A stretch of DNA of 39,630 nucleotides from Marmoricola sp. (GCA_025964795.1 JAOPYC010000064.1:1-39630), one strand, 5' to 3'. Positions 25,914 through 34,871 are shown, counted from the first letter of the stretch. The notes: generated from the sequence alone by a model not told the origin. A program made the numbers and translations.

Positions 25914-26648
25914 GTGAGCAAGGAACCGCAGACTCCTGGAACTTCAGGTGCAATGCCCGACCGGACGACGATGACGGCCTACGTCGTCAACGAGATCCGG
26001 CGGCGCATCCTGTCGGGCGAGATTGCTGCCGGGACGAAGATCCCGGCCGGGCCGCTGGCGGAGGAGCTCGGAGTCAGCCCCGTTCCCGTGCGCGAAGCGC
26101 TTCAGGCCCTGCAGAGCGAGGGCCTGGTCAAGATTTTCGGCCACCGTGGTGCCATCGCCGCGCCCGCCTCATCGAAGGAACTCGCCGATCTCTACCAAAT
26201 GCGCGAGATCCTCGAGCCGGCAGCGGTCAGCGCGGTTGACCTGACCCTTCTCCGTGACCGCCTGGACACGCTGACCGATGCTCTCGAACGGCTTGACCAC
26301 GCGCTGCACGCGGGGGACCGGGACGCCTTTCGGGTGGCACACCGCGAGTTCCACTTCGGCATTTATGCCTGCTCCGGCAACGACTGGATGGTCCGCACCA
26401 TCCGCGGGCTCTACGACAACTGCGAGCGCTACCGCACGGCAGCCACCTGGCGACGTGACCCGAACGATGCGGCGTCGGAGCACCGCTTCATGCTCGATGC
26501 CCTCCGCGAGGCACGGGCCGACGACGCCGCGCAGCTCACGCTGGCGCACCTCGAAGTGACCCGGGGGCTGGCTCTCTCCAGCATCCAGGGGGACGAGTCC
26601 AAGGACGCCGCCAACGGGAGGTCCGGCGGGAAGGTAAAGGGATCATGA
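25914..26648 (+). CDS. GntR-family (FadR/FCD subfamily) regulator
   Basis: A 244-residue regulator. The winged helix-turn-helix is at residues 20-85 (AYVVNEIRRRILSGEIAAGTKIPAGPLAEELGVSPVPVREALQALQSEGLV). The FCD ligand domain at about 95-215 includes LYQMREILEPAAV, AHREFHFGIYACSGN and SEHRFMLDALREARADDAAQLTLAHLE, whose Asp/His positions usually bind a metal and a carboxylate ligand. It is the first gene of the operon, with its stop overlapping the large hydroxylase subunit start (ATGA), so it is probably an autoregulated repressor of the whole operon. An organic-acid inducer is likely. Confidence 0.9.
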   Translation: MSKEPQTPGTSGAMPDRTTMTAYVVNEIRRRILSGEIAAGTKIPAGPLAEELGVSPVPVREALQALQSEGLVKIFGHRGAIAAPASSKELADLYQMREILEPAAVSAVDLTLLRDRLDTLTDALERLDHALHAGDRDAFRVAHREFHFGIYACSGNDWMVRTIRGLYDNCERYRTAATWRRDPNDAASEHRFMLDALREARADDAAQLTLAHLEVTRGLALSSIQGDESKDAANGRSGGKVKGS

Positions 26649-29065
26649 CGCTCACCCACAGCCCCGCGGCGACCGCGAACCCGGACCTTGACCCGGGCCA
26701 GTCGGCCGGCAGCAACGTCGAGCACGGCGAGCGGGTTCGCCGCAAGGACGGCGACCTCATCCTCACCGGCCGAGGTCGCTACCTCGACGACATCGAGCTG
26801 CCGCGCCTCACCCACGCCGCGGTCCTGCGCAGCCCGCACCCGCACGCTCGCATCATCTCCGTCAACCTCGACGCTGCCCTGCGCATGCCCGGCGTGGTCA
26901 CTGCGTTGAGCGGGGGACAGGCGATGCCCCTGGCCGGCCCGGTCCCGCACTACTACGACCCCGCCGTCGCCGGTGAGCGTACCGCTGAGTTCCGGTGCCT
27001 CGCCGTCGAGAAGGTGCTGTACGTCGGGCAGCCGGTCGCTGCCGTAGTCGCCGAGACGCTGCACGAGGCCGAAGCGGCGCTGAAGTTCATCGAGGTCGAC
27101 TACGAAGTGCTCCCGTTCGTGACAGACGAGCTGGCCGCACTTGAGCCCGGGGCACCACGAATCTTCGAGGACTGGGACGACAACGTGCTGATCCGCAGCG
27201 CGTTCGCCGAGGGCGACACCGACGCGGCCTTCGCCGGGGCGGCGCACACCCTCCGCGAGGAAATTCGGATTCAGCGCTACAACACGGCGCCGATGGAGAC
27301 CCGTGGCTACATCGCCACCTGGGGCCTCGATGGGGTCCTGACCTTCCACGGCTCGAGCCAGAACCCGCACCCGCTCCGGTCCAACCTTGCCACCTCACTG
27401 GGGGTCCCGGAGACCAAGATCCGCGTGGTCGCGGCGCGGCTGGGCGGCGGGTTCGGCCACAAGTTCCACGGCTATCCCGAGGAGCCCCTGGTCTGCGTAC
27501 TCAGCAAGATCGTCGGACGCCCGGTCCAGTGGCTGGAGACGCGCAGCGACTCCATGCTGGTCGGGGCACGCGAGATGGTCCACCACATCGAGGTCGCGTT
27601 CGAGGACGACGGCGAGATCGTCGCCTGGCGCAACCTCATCCACGCCAACATCGGTGCGCTCGGCTCGATGGCCGGCTGGGGGATGTCATTCGTCGCCGGG
27701 ATGGCGTTCCCCGGCCCCTACCGGGTCAAGAACTACGACGTGACTTCGCTGGCGATCGTCACGAACAAGGCACCGTGGAATGGCGCCCGGGGCTATGGCA
27801 AGGAGTCGGCGGCCCTGGCCATCGAGCGCACGGTCGATCGCGTCGCTCAAGAGCTCGGGCTCGACCCGGTGCAGGTGCGACGCCGCAACTTCATCCCCAG
27901 CGACGAGTTCCCCTACTGGACCGCTGCGAAGCGGCTCGACAGTGGCAACTACGACGGCGTGATGGACAAGGTCGTCGAGTTGGCGGGCTATGACGCCCTA
28001 CGGCTCGAGCAGGTCTCGGTCCGCGGCGAGGGCCGCCTCTTCGGCGTCGGCGTCGCCTTCGAGCTCACCCCTGAGGGGGGCGACTTCCCGGGCGACCTGG
28101 TGCGCGGCTTCGACACCTCAACGGTCCGGGTCGACCCGTCCGGTGATGTTCGCGTGCTGACCGGCGTCACCAGCCCCGGCACCGGCAACGAGACCGGGAT
28201 CGCCCAGGTGGTCGCCCGAGAGCTGGGTGTCTCCGTGGACACGGTCACGGTCTACCAAGGCGACACCGACGTCTCGCCCTACGGATACGGCAACGCGAGC
28301 AGCCGCAGCATGAACGTCGGCGGAGGCTCGGCCCTGCTGGCGGCCCGCGACGTCAAGGAGCGCCTGGCCCTTGCAGCCGGCGTTCTCATGGAGGACGATC
28401 CTGCGGCCCTGACGTTTGCCGACGGCTGGATCACCACCACCAACGGACACCGGATGAGGTTCTCCGAAGTCGCCCGCGCCGTCTTCACCCAGTCCATCGC
28501 GATCCCCGCGATGAACCAGCCGCAGTTGGAATCGACCCGCACCTACGGCCCGGACAACCTGCTCCACGTGCCCGACGAGCACGGCCGGGTCTCGCCGTAC
28601 CCGACCTATCCCAACTCCGGGCACATCGCGAGCGTCGAGGTGGACCGGGACACCGGCGTCGTACGCCTCCTGTCCTACGCCGCCGTCGACGACTGCGGCA
28701 CCGTCATCAACCCGACCATGGTCGAGGGCCAGTTCTTCGGGGCCATCGTCATGGGCATCGGGGGAGCACTCTGGGAGGAGCTGCCCTACGACAACTCAGG
28801 GCGCCCCGTAGCCGGCACCTTCAAGCACTACCTGATGCCGCGCACTCCCGACCTGCCGGAGATCCGGATCGGGTCGCAGGTCACCCCGTCACCGTTCACG
28901 ATCCTCGGCACCAAGGGCGCCGGTGAGGGCGGCGTGGCCGGTGCGGTCGCCTGTATCGCCAACGCAGTCAACGACGCGCTGCGACCCCTAGGCGTGACCG
29001 CCCACCAGATGCCCCTGAGCGGCCCGCGGGTGCTCGAGGCGATCAACACGGCGGTGCCCCTGTGA
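26645..29065 (+). CDS. Molybdenum hydroxylase large subunit (xanthine dehydrogenase/CoxL family)
   Basis: An 806-residue molybdopterin-binding subunit. The aldehyde oxidase a/b hammerhead is N-terminal (GRGRYLDDIELPRLTHAAVLRSPHPHARI). The molybdopterin domain follows: RLGGGFGHKFHGYPEE near residue 266, then active-site loop APWNGARGYGKE near 378. This loop is not the AYRCSFR of true CO dehydrogenase, so CO is not the substrate. The catalytic glutamate is Glu761 in KGAGEGG. It hydroxylates an aldehyde or N-heteroaromatic carbon using water. It forms a complex with the two following subunits, whose genes overlap by 4 nt each. It has no signal peptide, so the complex is cytoplasmic. Confidence 0.93.
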   Translation: MTLTHSPAATANPDLDPGQSAGSNVEHGERVRRKDGDLILTGRGRYLDDIELPRLTHAAVLRSPHPHARIISVNLDAALRMPGVVTALSGGQAMPLAGPVPHYYDPAVAGERTAEFRCLAVEKVLYVGQPVAAVVAETLHEAEAALKFIEVDYEVLPFVTDELAALEPGAPRIFEDWDDNVLIRSAFAEGDTDAAFAGAAHTLREEIRIQRYNTAPMETRGYIATWGLDGVLTFHGSSQNPHPLRSNLATSLGVPETKIRVVAARLGGGFGHKFHGYPEEPLVCVLSKIVGRPVQWLETRSDSMLVGAREMVHHIEVAFEDDGEIVAWRNLIHANIGALGSMAGWGMSFVAGMAFPGPYRVKNYDVTSLAIVTNKAPWNGARGYGKESAALAIERTVDRVAQELGLDPVQVRRRNFIPSDEFPYWTAAKRLDSGNYDGVMDKVVELAGYDALRLEQVSVRGEGRLFGVGVAFELTPEGGDFPGDLVRGFDTSTVRVDPSGDVRVLTGVTSPGTGNETGIAQVVARELGVSVDTVTVYQGDTDVSPYGYGNASSRSMNVGGGSALLAARDVKERLALAAGVLMEDDPAALTFADGWITTTNGHRMRFSEVARAVFTQSIAIPAMNQPQLESTRTYGPDNLLHVPDEHGRVSPYPTYPNSGHIASVEVDRDTGVVRLLSYAAVDDCGTVINPTMVEGQFFGAIVMGIGGALWEELPYDNSGRPVAGTFKHYLMPRTPDLPEIRIGSQVTPSPFTILGTKGAGEGGVAGAVACIANAVNDALRPLGVTAHQMPLSGPRVLEAINTAVPL

Positions 29066-29919
29066 TCCGGACCAACCTCCGCTACCACGCCCCGTTCTCG
29101 GTCGAGGACGCATGCCGCATCCTCGCCGCATCCGAGAGCGGCGCCGTGATCGGCGGCGGCACCGTGCTCCTCCCACGGATGACGCGCGACGAACGCTCGG
29201 TTCTGGATGCGGTCCACGTGCGCAACCTCGGACTCTCCGAGATCGAGCAGGCCGGCGACACAGTCCTGATCGGCGCCGGCGTCACTTATACCGAGGTCCT
29301 CGAGGCCCGGGAAGGCTTGGTCCCGTCCCTGCTCACTACCATGGCCCGAGGCATCACCGGCGGTGCGCAGATCCGTAACCAAGGAACGCTGGTCGGCTCC
29401 GCGGCGTACGCCAACCCCGGCTCGGACGTACCTGCTGTCCTGGTCGCGCTGGACACCACCCTTCTCATCCAGGGCACACGGGGAACACGCGAGGTGCGTG
29501 CCGCGCAGTTCTTCCGTGGTCCCTTCGTAGTTGACCTCGGTCCCGACGAGATCGTCACGCAGCTCTCGATCCCGCACGCCGAGGGCGCAAGCGGCTACGC
29601 CAAGCTCAAGCTCTCCGAGAGCAGCTGGCCCATCGTCACCGCCGCGGCAGTGGCGGCTCCCAGCACCGACGGGGGTTGGCGCTACCGATTGGCCATCGGG
29701 GGAGCCTGCGGCGTCCCGATCCCCGTCGACCTCGGCTTCCTCGGCCGCGACCGGTTCGAGCTTGACGCAGAGACCGCGGGCCAAGTGCGTCAGAACGTGC
29801 AGGACACCCTAGGCGAACTCTGGTCCGACGAGCTCGCGCCCGGGAGCTATCGGCAGCAGGTCGCCGGTCCCATCGCCCTCAAGGCACTCGCCCACCTGGA
29901 CCAGGAGATGTCGTCATGA
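29062..29919 (+). CDS. Molybdenum hydroxylase FAD-binding subunit (CoxM family)
   Basis: A 285-residue medium subunit. FAD-binding motifs are AVIGGGTVLLP (residues 28-38) and TGGAQIRNQGTLVGSAAYANPGSDVP (about 98-123), both characteristic of CoxM/XdhB. The C-terminal CO-dehydrogenase-flavoprotein domain starts after KLSESSWPIVTAAA. It passes electrons from the Fe-S subunit to an acceptor. GTG 29062 overlaps the stop of the large subunit, and its own stop overlaps the small-subunit start, giving the order large-medium-small. Confidence 0.93.
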   Translation: MIRTNLRYHAPFSVEDACRILAASESGAVIGGGTVLLPRMTRDERSVLDAVHVRNLGLSEIEQAGDTVLIGAGVTYTEVLEAREGLVPSLLTTMARGITGGAQIRNQGTLVGSAAYANPGSDVPAVLVALDTTLLIQGTRGTREVRAAQFFRGPFVVDLGPDEIVTQLSIPHAEGASGYAKLKLSESSWPIVTAAAVAAPSTDGGWRYRLAIGGACGVPIPVDLGFLGRDRFELDAETAGQVRQNVQDTLGELWSDELAPGSYRQQVAGPIALKALAHLDQEMSS

Positions 29920-30443
29920 GCACCACTCAACCGCCTGGCTCCGCCCACGCCCACGACGAGCTCCCCTCGTCCACTGTCACCCTCATCGTCAACGACCAGC
30001 CACGCTCGGCGAGGTGTCCGGACCGGACCCTCCTCGTCGAGCTGATCCGTGACGAGCTCGGCCTGTTCGGCACGCACGCCGGGTGCCTGAACGGGGATTG
30101 CGGAGCGTGCACCGTCAACGTCGACGGCCGGATCACCAAGTCCTGCCTCGTCCTGGCCCCCGCAGCCGAGGGCACCACGATCACCACAGTGGAGGGGCTC
30201 GGCGAACCCGGTGCCCTCCACCCCGTCCAGGAGGCGTTCTGGGAGAAGGACGGCTTCCAGTGCGGGTTCTGCCTGCCCGGCCAGCTGTTCGCCACCATCG
30301 ACCTGCTGGACCACGAGGATGCTCCGTCGGACGACGACATCCGCGGTGCGCTCGCCGGCAACATCTGCCGCTGCACCGGCTACCAGAAGATCATCGACTC
30401 TGTGCGCTGCGCCGCAGAGAGAACGGCACGAACGCCCGACTGA
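29916..30443 (+). CDS. Molybdenum hydroxylase 2Fe-2S subunit (CoxS family)
   Basis: A 175-residue iron-sulfur subunit. The plant-type 2Fe-2S cluster ligands are Cys57, Cys62, Cys65 and Cys77 (GCLNGDCGACTV...KSC). The second, CoxS-type cluster is held by CGFCLPG (Cys116, Cys119) and ICRCTGY (Cys151, Cys153). All eight ligands are present. It has about 20 extra N-terminal residues compared with minimal CoxS. It relays electrons between the molybdenum and FAD subunits encoded just upstream. Confidence 0.94.
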   Translation: MSTTQPPGSAHAHDELPSSTVTLIVNDQPRSARCPDRTLLVELIRDELGLFGTHAGCLNGDCGACTVNVDGRITKSCLVLAPAAEGTTITTVEGLGEPGALHPVQEAFWEKDGFQCGFCLPGQLFATIDLLDHEDAPSDDDIRGALAGNICRCTGYQKIIDSVRCAAERTARTPD

Positions 30444-30449
30444 CCTCGA

Positions 30450-30464
30450 GCCGTCCAGGACGGC
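30450..30464 (+). terminator. Small intercistronic hairpin
   Basis: GCCGTCC (30450-30456) and GGACGGC (30458-30464) form a compact dyad just after the 2Fe-2S subunit gene. There is no T-run. It may weaken readthrough or protect the upstream mRNA end. Confidence 0.35.
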
Positions 30465-30527
30465 ACATCTGAGCTCGCCCCACCACGACAGGTGTGGGCC
30501 CTGTTAGCCCTACCCGAAAGGATCCCC

Positions 30528-31469
30528 ATGTCTTCACCCCTCTCGCTCGCCGACACCACGAACGGCCTAGGCGCCGTTCGTGAGGTCAGTGACGGAGTGT
30601 TCGCCTACGTCCAGCCGGACGGCAGCTGGTGGATCAACAACACCGGCTTCGTCGTCGGAAGCAAGGGTGTCGCCGCCATCGACGCATGCTCTACCGAACG
30701 TCGTACGCGCGGACTGATCGACGCCATCCGGTCCACGACGCCGGCCCCGGTGCGCACTTTGGTCAACACCCATCACCACGGGGACCACACCTACGGCAAC
30801 TACCTGTTCGACACCGCAACGATCGTGGCCCAAGAGCAGTGCCGCACCGAGATCCTCGAGGCGGGCCTGCCGGCCTCTGCGCCGACATGGACCGACGTCG
30901 AGTGGGGCAACATCGAGCTGGCACCGCCGTTCCTGACCTACGAAGACAAGGTCAACCTCTACGTCGACGACCTCAAGTGCGAGGTGCGGTACGTCGGGAC
31001 CCCCGCACACACCACCAACGACTCGGTCGTCTGGATCCCGGAGCGCTCGACGCTGTTCTGCGGCGACCTGCTCTTCGAGGGCGGCACGCCGTTTCTGCTC
31101 ATGGGCTCCATCGCCGGCGCAGTCGAGGTGCTTGAAGGCCTGAAGAAGCTCGACGCACAGACGATCGTGCCGGGTCACGGTGCAGTCTCCGGACCCGCGC
31201 TGATCGACACGATCCTGGGCTACCTCGCGTTCGTCCAGAGCGTCGCGCGTCACGGCCAGAGTGCCGGACTCACGCCTCTCGAGGCCGCGCGCGAGACCGA
31301 CCTCGGTGAGTACGCCGAGCTGCTCGACGCCGAGCGCATCGTGGGCAACCTGCATCGTGCCTACGCCGAGCTCGACGGTGCCGAGCGCGGTGCACGGATC
31401 GACGTGCCAGCCGCCTTCGCCGACATGGTCACCTACAACGGCGGACAGCCGCTCACATGTCACGCCTGA
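30528..31469 (+). CDS. Metallo-beta-lactamase-fold hydrolase
   Basis: A 313-residue MBL-fold protein. The zinc motif THHHGDH at residues 81-87 is followed by PAHTTNDS (third His), FCGDLLF (bridging Asp) and VPGHG (final His), so a two-metal hydrolase is expected. AAAGGA before ATG 30528 decides the start. It follows the hydroxylase subunits in the same direction after an 84-nt gap containing a small hairpin. Lactone, thioester or amide hydrolysis of the hydroxylated product is plausible; the family alone does not give the substrate. Confidence 0.88.
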   Translation: MSSPLSLADTTNGLGAVREVSDGVFAYVQPDGSWWINNTGFVVGSKGVAAIDACSTERRTRGLIDAIRSTTPAPVRTLVNTHHHGDHTYGNYLFDTATIVAQEQCRTEILEAGLPASAPTWTDVEWGNIELAPPFLTYEDKVNLYVDDLKCEVRYVGTPAHTTNDSVVWIPERSTLFCGDLLFEGGTPFLLMGSIAGAVEVLEGLKKLDAQTIVPGHGAVSGPALIDTILGYLAFVQSVARHGQSAGLTPLEAARETDLGEYAELLDAERIVGNLHRAYAELDGAERGARIDVPAAFADMVTYNGGQPLTCHA

Positions 31470-31518
31470 CGCCGAACCGCGCCTGCGGCCCGGCCACCAC
31501 CTTCGGAAAGGAACACTG

Positions 31519-32451
31519 ATGCGCTGGGTGACCTACGTGTCCCCTCGAGACGGCCGGGAGCGCCCCGGTCTTCTTCACCAGGACGAGATCTACGGGTACG
31601 CCGGAGGTGACGGACTCGTCGACCTGCTCGGCGACCGGGGCCACCGGCTCAAGCTCGCCGCGGAGGAGGCCTTCGGTAAGCCGTTCGAGGTCCTGCCCTA
31701 CGCCGACGCCGAGCTGCGCTCCCCGGTGCCGGTGCCACCCTCGATCCGGGACTTCATGTCCTTCGAGGAGCACGTCGTCACCTCTATGGAGGCGACCGGC
31801 TTCCCAGTGGACCCGACCTGGTACGAGTTCCCGGTCTTCTACTTCACGAATCCCGCCGCCGTGAAGGGGCCGCACGACCCGGTCGCGATCGCCCCCGGCT
31901 CCAGCGAGTTCGACTTCGAGCTGGAGGTCGCAGCGGTCATCGACCGCGACTGCTCCGACGTGTCCGCCCAGGAGGCGGAGGACTACATCGCCGGCTACAC
32001 GATCCTGGGCGACTGGAGCGCACGGGACCTGCAGTCCCGTGAGATGCGCCAGTCCCTGGGCCCGGCCAAGGGCAAGGACTCCGCCACCAGCGTGGGGCCG
32101 TTCCTGGTAACCCCTGACGAGCTCGCGGACCGTCGCAGCGGGAAGGGCTACGACCTGGAGATGTCGGCCTACGTCAATGACCAGCCTTACAGCGCCGGCA
32201 ACTGGAAGACCATCTACTGGTCCTTTGGCCAGATGATCTCCTACGCCTCGCGCGGCACCCGGCTCAAGCGGGGCGACCTGATCGGCAGCGGCACCGTCGG
32301 CACGGGCTGCATCCTCGAGCTCTCCCGCGTGCACGGCACCGAGAAGTACCCGTGGCTGAGACCCGGTGACCAGGTGCGTCTCGAGATCGAGGGACTGGGG
32401 ACGATCGACACCCTCATCACCCCCGGCGCCGGGGTCATTCCCCTGGAGTAG
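31519..32451 (+). CDS. Fumarylacetoacetate hydrolase (FAH) family protein
   Basis: A 310-residue FAH-fold enzyme. The metal-binding acidic residues lie in FDFELEVAAVIDRDCSD, GYTILGDWSARDLQ and GKDSATSVGPFLVTPDEL, and the C-terminal core is DLIGSGTVGTGCILEL. The family cleaves or hydrates 2-keto acids: fumarylacetoacetate, acylpyruvates, and 2-keto-3-deoxy or 2,4-diketo-3-deoxy sugar acids. AAAGGAA precedes ATG 31519. The protein is longer than simple acylpyruvases because of an N-terminal domain (residues 1-70), as in the 2-keto-3-deoxy-acid group. It probably acts late in the pathway, releasing pyruvate or a similar acid. Confidence 0.88.
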   Translation: MRWVTYVSPRDGRERPGLLHQDEIYGYAGGDGLVDLLGDRGHRLKLAAEEAFGKPFEVLPYADAELRSPVPVPPSIRDFMSFEEHVVTSMEATGFPVDPTWYEFPVFYFTNPAAVKGPHDPVAIAPGSSEFDFELEVAAVIDRDCSDVSAQEAEDYIAGYTILGDWSARDLQSREMRQSLGPAKGKDSATSVGPFLVTPDELADRRSGKGYDLEMSAYVNDQPYSAGNWKTIYWSFGQMISYASRGTRLKRGDLIGSGTVGTGCILELSRVHGTEKYPWLRPGDQVRLEIEGLGTIDTLITPGAGVIPLE

Positions 32452-32554
32452 GCCTAACGCACCGCCCGGTGCACCTCGTCTCGGAGCAGCACGGCACGAA
32501 CGTACGGCGACCCCGCCGTGCGGCATACCAACTCACCCAAAAACAGGAGCAGCT

Positions 32555-33811
32555 GTGAGTCCAGATCAACCGCACCGCGCGGCCCGCCCGGCAGTGATGC
32601 TGGCCGTCGTCGTCCTCTTCGCCCTCGTCCTCGGCGCCTGCGGCAACACAGGTGTCACCGGGTCGTCCGGATCAGACGCCAATGCCAACAAGAAGCAGGA
32701 CGTCAGCTTCATCCCCGAAGCCCAACGGTCGCTCTACGACGCCTTCTCGGTCGTGAAGGTGACCAAGGACCCACTCGCCGAGTACAAGGCGCCCACCGGC
32801 CCGCTCAAATACTGCCTCGCGGAGTCCTACACCAAGCAGGTCTTCCGCGTCGGCCCCCCACTCGGTTCTGTGGGCATGCTCAAGGCCCTCGTCGGGCAAC
32901 TGGTCAAGCAGGGCAAGGCGACCGGACCGCTCGTCATGACGGACTCGAACAACAACGTGAGCGTGCAGCTATCGCAGATGAACAACCTCGTGCAGCAGGG
33001 GTGCCAGGTGATCTTCACCTACCCCGGCACCGCCACCGGTCTGTGCTCGGCGGTCAAGAACGCCTACGAAAAGGGCGTCCTGGTGGTCTCGTACGGCACC
33101 GAGGCCTCCTGCCCGAACATGATCTCCGTCGACGTGAACCAGTACCGGATGGCCTACCTGGCCGCTGAGAACCTGGCCTCGCGTCTGGATGGCAAGGGCA
33201 ACGTCGTCCTCGTGAACGCCATCAAGGGAGTCCCCGCCGCGGAGGCCGAGCGCCAAGGTGCCCTCGACGCCCTGGCCAAGCACCCCGACATCAAGGTCAC
33301 CGGCGAGATCTACGGCAACTGGACCCCGTCGATCGCCAAGAGCGAGATGCTCTCCTACCTCGCCACGCACCCCGATCAGATCGACGGTGTCTGGCAGGCA
33401 GGCCTGATGTCCTCCGCGGTTAACCAGGCACTGGAACAGGCAGGGCGCAAGGACTACAAGGTCGAGGCGTTCTCCGGCACCTGCGCGGGGCTGGCCCTGT
33501 GGCACAAGAATGGGGGAGACAACTTCTCCTTCCTGCAGGCCGGCGAACCGTTCGCCTACATGGCGATGGAGGCCGCGCAGCGAGTGCTCGCAGGAGCCAA
33601 GCCCGTCTCCAACGTGCTGCTGTTCGACATGCCACTGATCACCAAGGACAACCTCGACGAGTGGTACCAGCCGGGCATGACAGAGAACAGCAACTGCTAC
33701 CCCAACGCGCCCGAGAAGTACCGGGTGGACCCCAAGGACCTCGACCCGCTGCTCCCCGGCACCACCGGTGAGCTGCCAACCCTCGAGTACGCAACCGCGA
33801 AGTCCTTCTAG
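32555..33811 (+). CDS. Periplasmic-binding lipoprotein of a ribose-type ABC importer
   Basis: A 418-residue lipoprotein. Residues 1-28 are a lipoprotein signal with lipobox LGA-Cys29. The binding domain is type-1 periplasmic-binding (RbsB-like): QLSQMNNLVQQGCQVIFTYP, ASCPNMISVDVNQYRMAYLAAENLASRLDGKGNVVLV and HPDQIDGVWQAGLMSSAVNQALEQAG. Its length exceeds that of RbsB (about 300) through an N-terminal extension, and it has several extra cysteines. The ligand is not evident: sugar, nucleoside or another cyclic compound. AGGAG 5 nt before GTG 32555 sets the start. A strong hairpin separates it from the permease gene. Confidence 0.9.
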   Translation: MSPDQPHRAARPAVMLAVVVLFALVLGACGNTGVTGSSGSDANANKKQDVSFIPEAQRSLYDAFSVVKVTKDPLAEYKAPTGPLKYCLAESYTKQVFRVGPPLGSVGMLKALVGQLVKQGKATGPLVMTDSNNNVSVQLSQMNNLVQQGCQVIFTYPGTATGLCSAVKNAYEKGVLVVSYGTEASCPNMISVDVNQYRMAYLAAENLASRLDGKGNVVLVNAIKGVPAAEAERQGALDALAKHPDIKVTGEIYGNWTPSIAKSEMLSYLATHPDQIDGVWQAGLMSSAVNQALEQAGRKDYKVEAFSGTCAGLALWHKNGGDNFSFLQAGEPFAYMAMEAAQRVLAGAKPVSNVLLFDMPLITKDNLDEWYQPGMTENSNCYPNAPEKYRVDPKDLDPLLPGTTGELPTLEYATAKSF

Positions 33812-33827
33812 CACCAGCCGAACCAGT

Positions 33828-33863
33828 CGAGGGGCGCCCAGCCGCGCTGCCGGGCGCCCCTCG
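33828..33863 (+). terminator. Strong intercistronic hairpin after the binding-protein gene
   Basis: CGAGGGGCGCCC (33828-33839) pairs perfectly over 12 bp with GGGCGCCCCTCG (33852-33863) around a 12-nt loop, with no T-run. It lies between the binding-protein and permease genes. Such elements allow partial termination or stabilise the upstream mRNA so that the binding protein is made in excess. Confidence 0.7.
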
Positions 33864-33878
33864 CAGGACGGAACTCCC

Positions 33879-34871
33879 ATGGCGACACTCACCCAACCAA
33901 CCACCGCCGGTCCCCGTTGGGACCTCAGGCGACTGGGCAGCCAGTACGGCGTCTACGTCTTCGCCGTCCTCGTGTTCTTGGCCACCTGCATCTTCATGCC
34001 TGGGTTCTTGTCGGTCGCGAGCATCAAGTCCCTGCTCGTGCTGGCCAGCATCCTGGGGATCGCGAGCATCGGCCAGACCCTGGCGATCATCGTCGGCGGA
34101 CTCGACCTCTCGGTCGCCTCGATGATCGGGCTCTCCAGCGTCAGCCTCGCCGTGCTGAGCGCTCGTGGCTGGTCCTTCGCGACCACGTTCCTGCTCATCC
34201 TTGCTGTCGCAGTGGTCGTCGGGGTACTGAACGGCCTGCTCGCCCACCGACTGCAGGCACCTGCCCTCGTCGTGACGCTGGCCTCCGGATCGATCCTCAC
34301 CGGCGTGACGATGATGCTGAACAAGGGGTCGGCCGGCGGCACCATCCCGGAGTGGATCACCGAGAGTGTCTCGGTCAACGCCACCACGCTCGGCATCCCG
34401 ATGCCGTTGGTGGTCCTGGTCTGGGTGGCCCTGACCGGCGTACTGGTGCTCCTCCAGCGACGGTCTCCGTCATTCCGCCGCATCTACGCGAGCGGCATGA
34501 ACCCGACCGCCGCGCGACTTGCCCTGGTACGGCTGCCGGTCGTGTGGGCGTCCGCGTTCGCCGCGAGCGCCGCGGCCGCAGCCATCGCCGGGATCTTCCT
34601 CGGCGGCTTCAGCGGCGGAGCGAACATCGATGTCGGCCAGCCGTACCTGTTCCTGACCATCGCCGCGGTCGTCGTCGGCGGCACCTCGCTGCTCGGGGGC
34701 CGTGGTGGAGTCGGGCGCACACTGGCCGGCGCCTTCCTGATCAGCAATCTGACCACGCTCCTGCTGGGCGTAGGGGTCGGCACCAACGTCCAGCAGATCC
34801 TTCTGGGCACGCTGATCGTCGCCCTCGTCTACCTGTACGGACGCGAAGCACACGTGAGGACGCGAATATGA
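33879..34871 (+). CDS. Ribose-type ABC permease (RbsC family), first copy
   Basis: A 330-residue BPD-transp-2 family membrane subunit with eight to ten helices. Signatures are QTLAIIVGGLDLSVASMIGLSS (about residues 66-87) and the late INIDVGQPYLFLTIAAVVVGGTSLLGGRGG-type segment (about 248-276), both typical of RbsC/XylH. ATG 33879 follows the hairpin; the ribosome binding site is weak (GGACGGAA). The stop overlaps the ATPase start (ATGA). With the second permease encoded after the ATPase it probably forms a heterodimeric channel. Confidence 0.92.
   Translation: MATLTQPTTAGPRWDLRRLGSQYGVYVFAVLVFLATCIFMPGFLSVASIKSLLVLASILGIASIGQTLAIIVGGLDLSVASMIGLSSVSLAVLSARGWSFATTFLLILAVAVVVGVLNGLLAHRLQAPALVVTLASGSILTGVTMMLNKGSAGGTIPEWITESVSVNATTLGIPMPLVVLVWVALTGVLVLLQRRSPSFRRIYASGMNPTAARLALVRLPVVWASAFAASAAAAAIAGIFLGGFSGGANIDVGQPYLFLTIAAVVVGGTSLLGGRGGVGRTLAGAFLISNLTTLLLGVGVGTNVQQILLGTLIVALVYLYGREAHVRTRI

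Noticed and set aside
26645..30443. Aerobic carbon monoxide dehydrogenase
   Set aside because: The large subunit lacks the AYRCSFR loop with its copper-binding cysteine, so CO oxidation is not supported.
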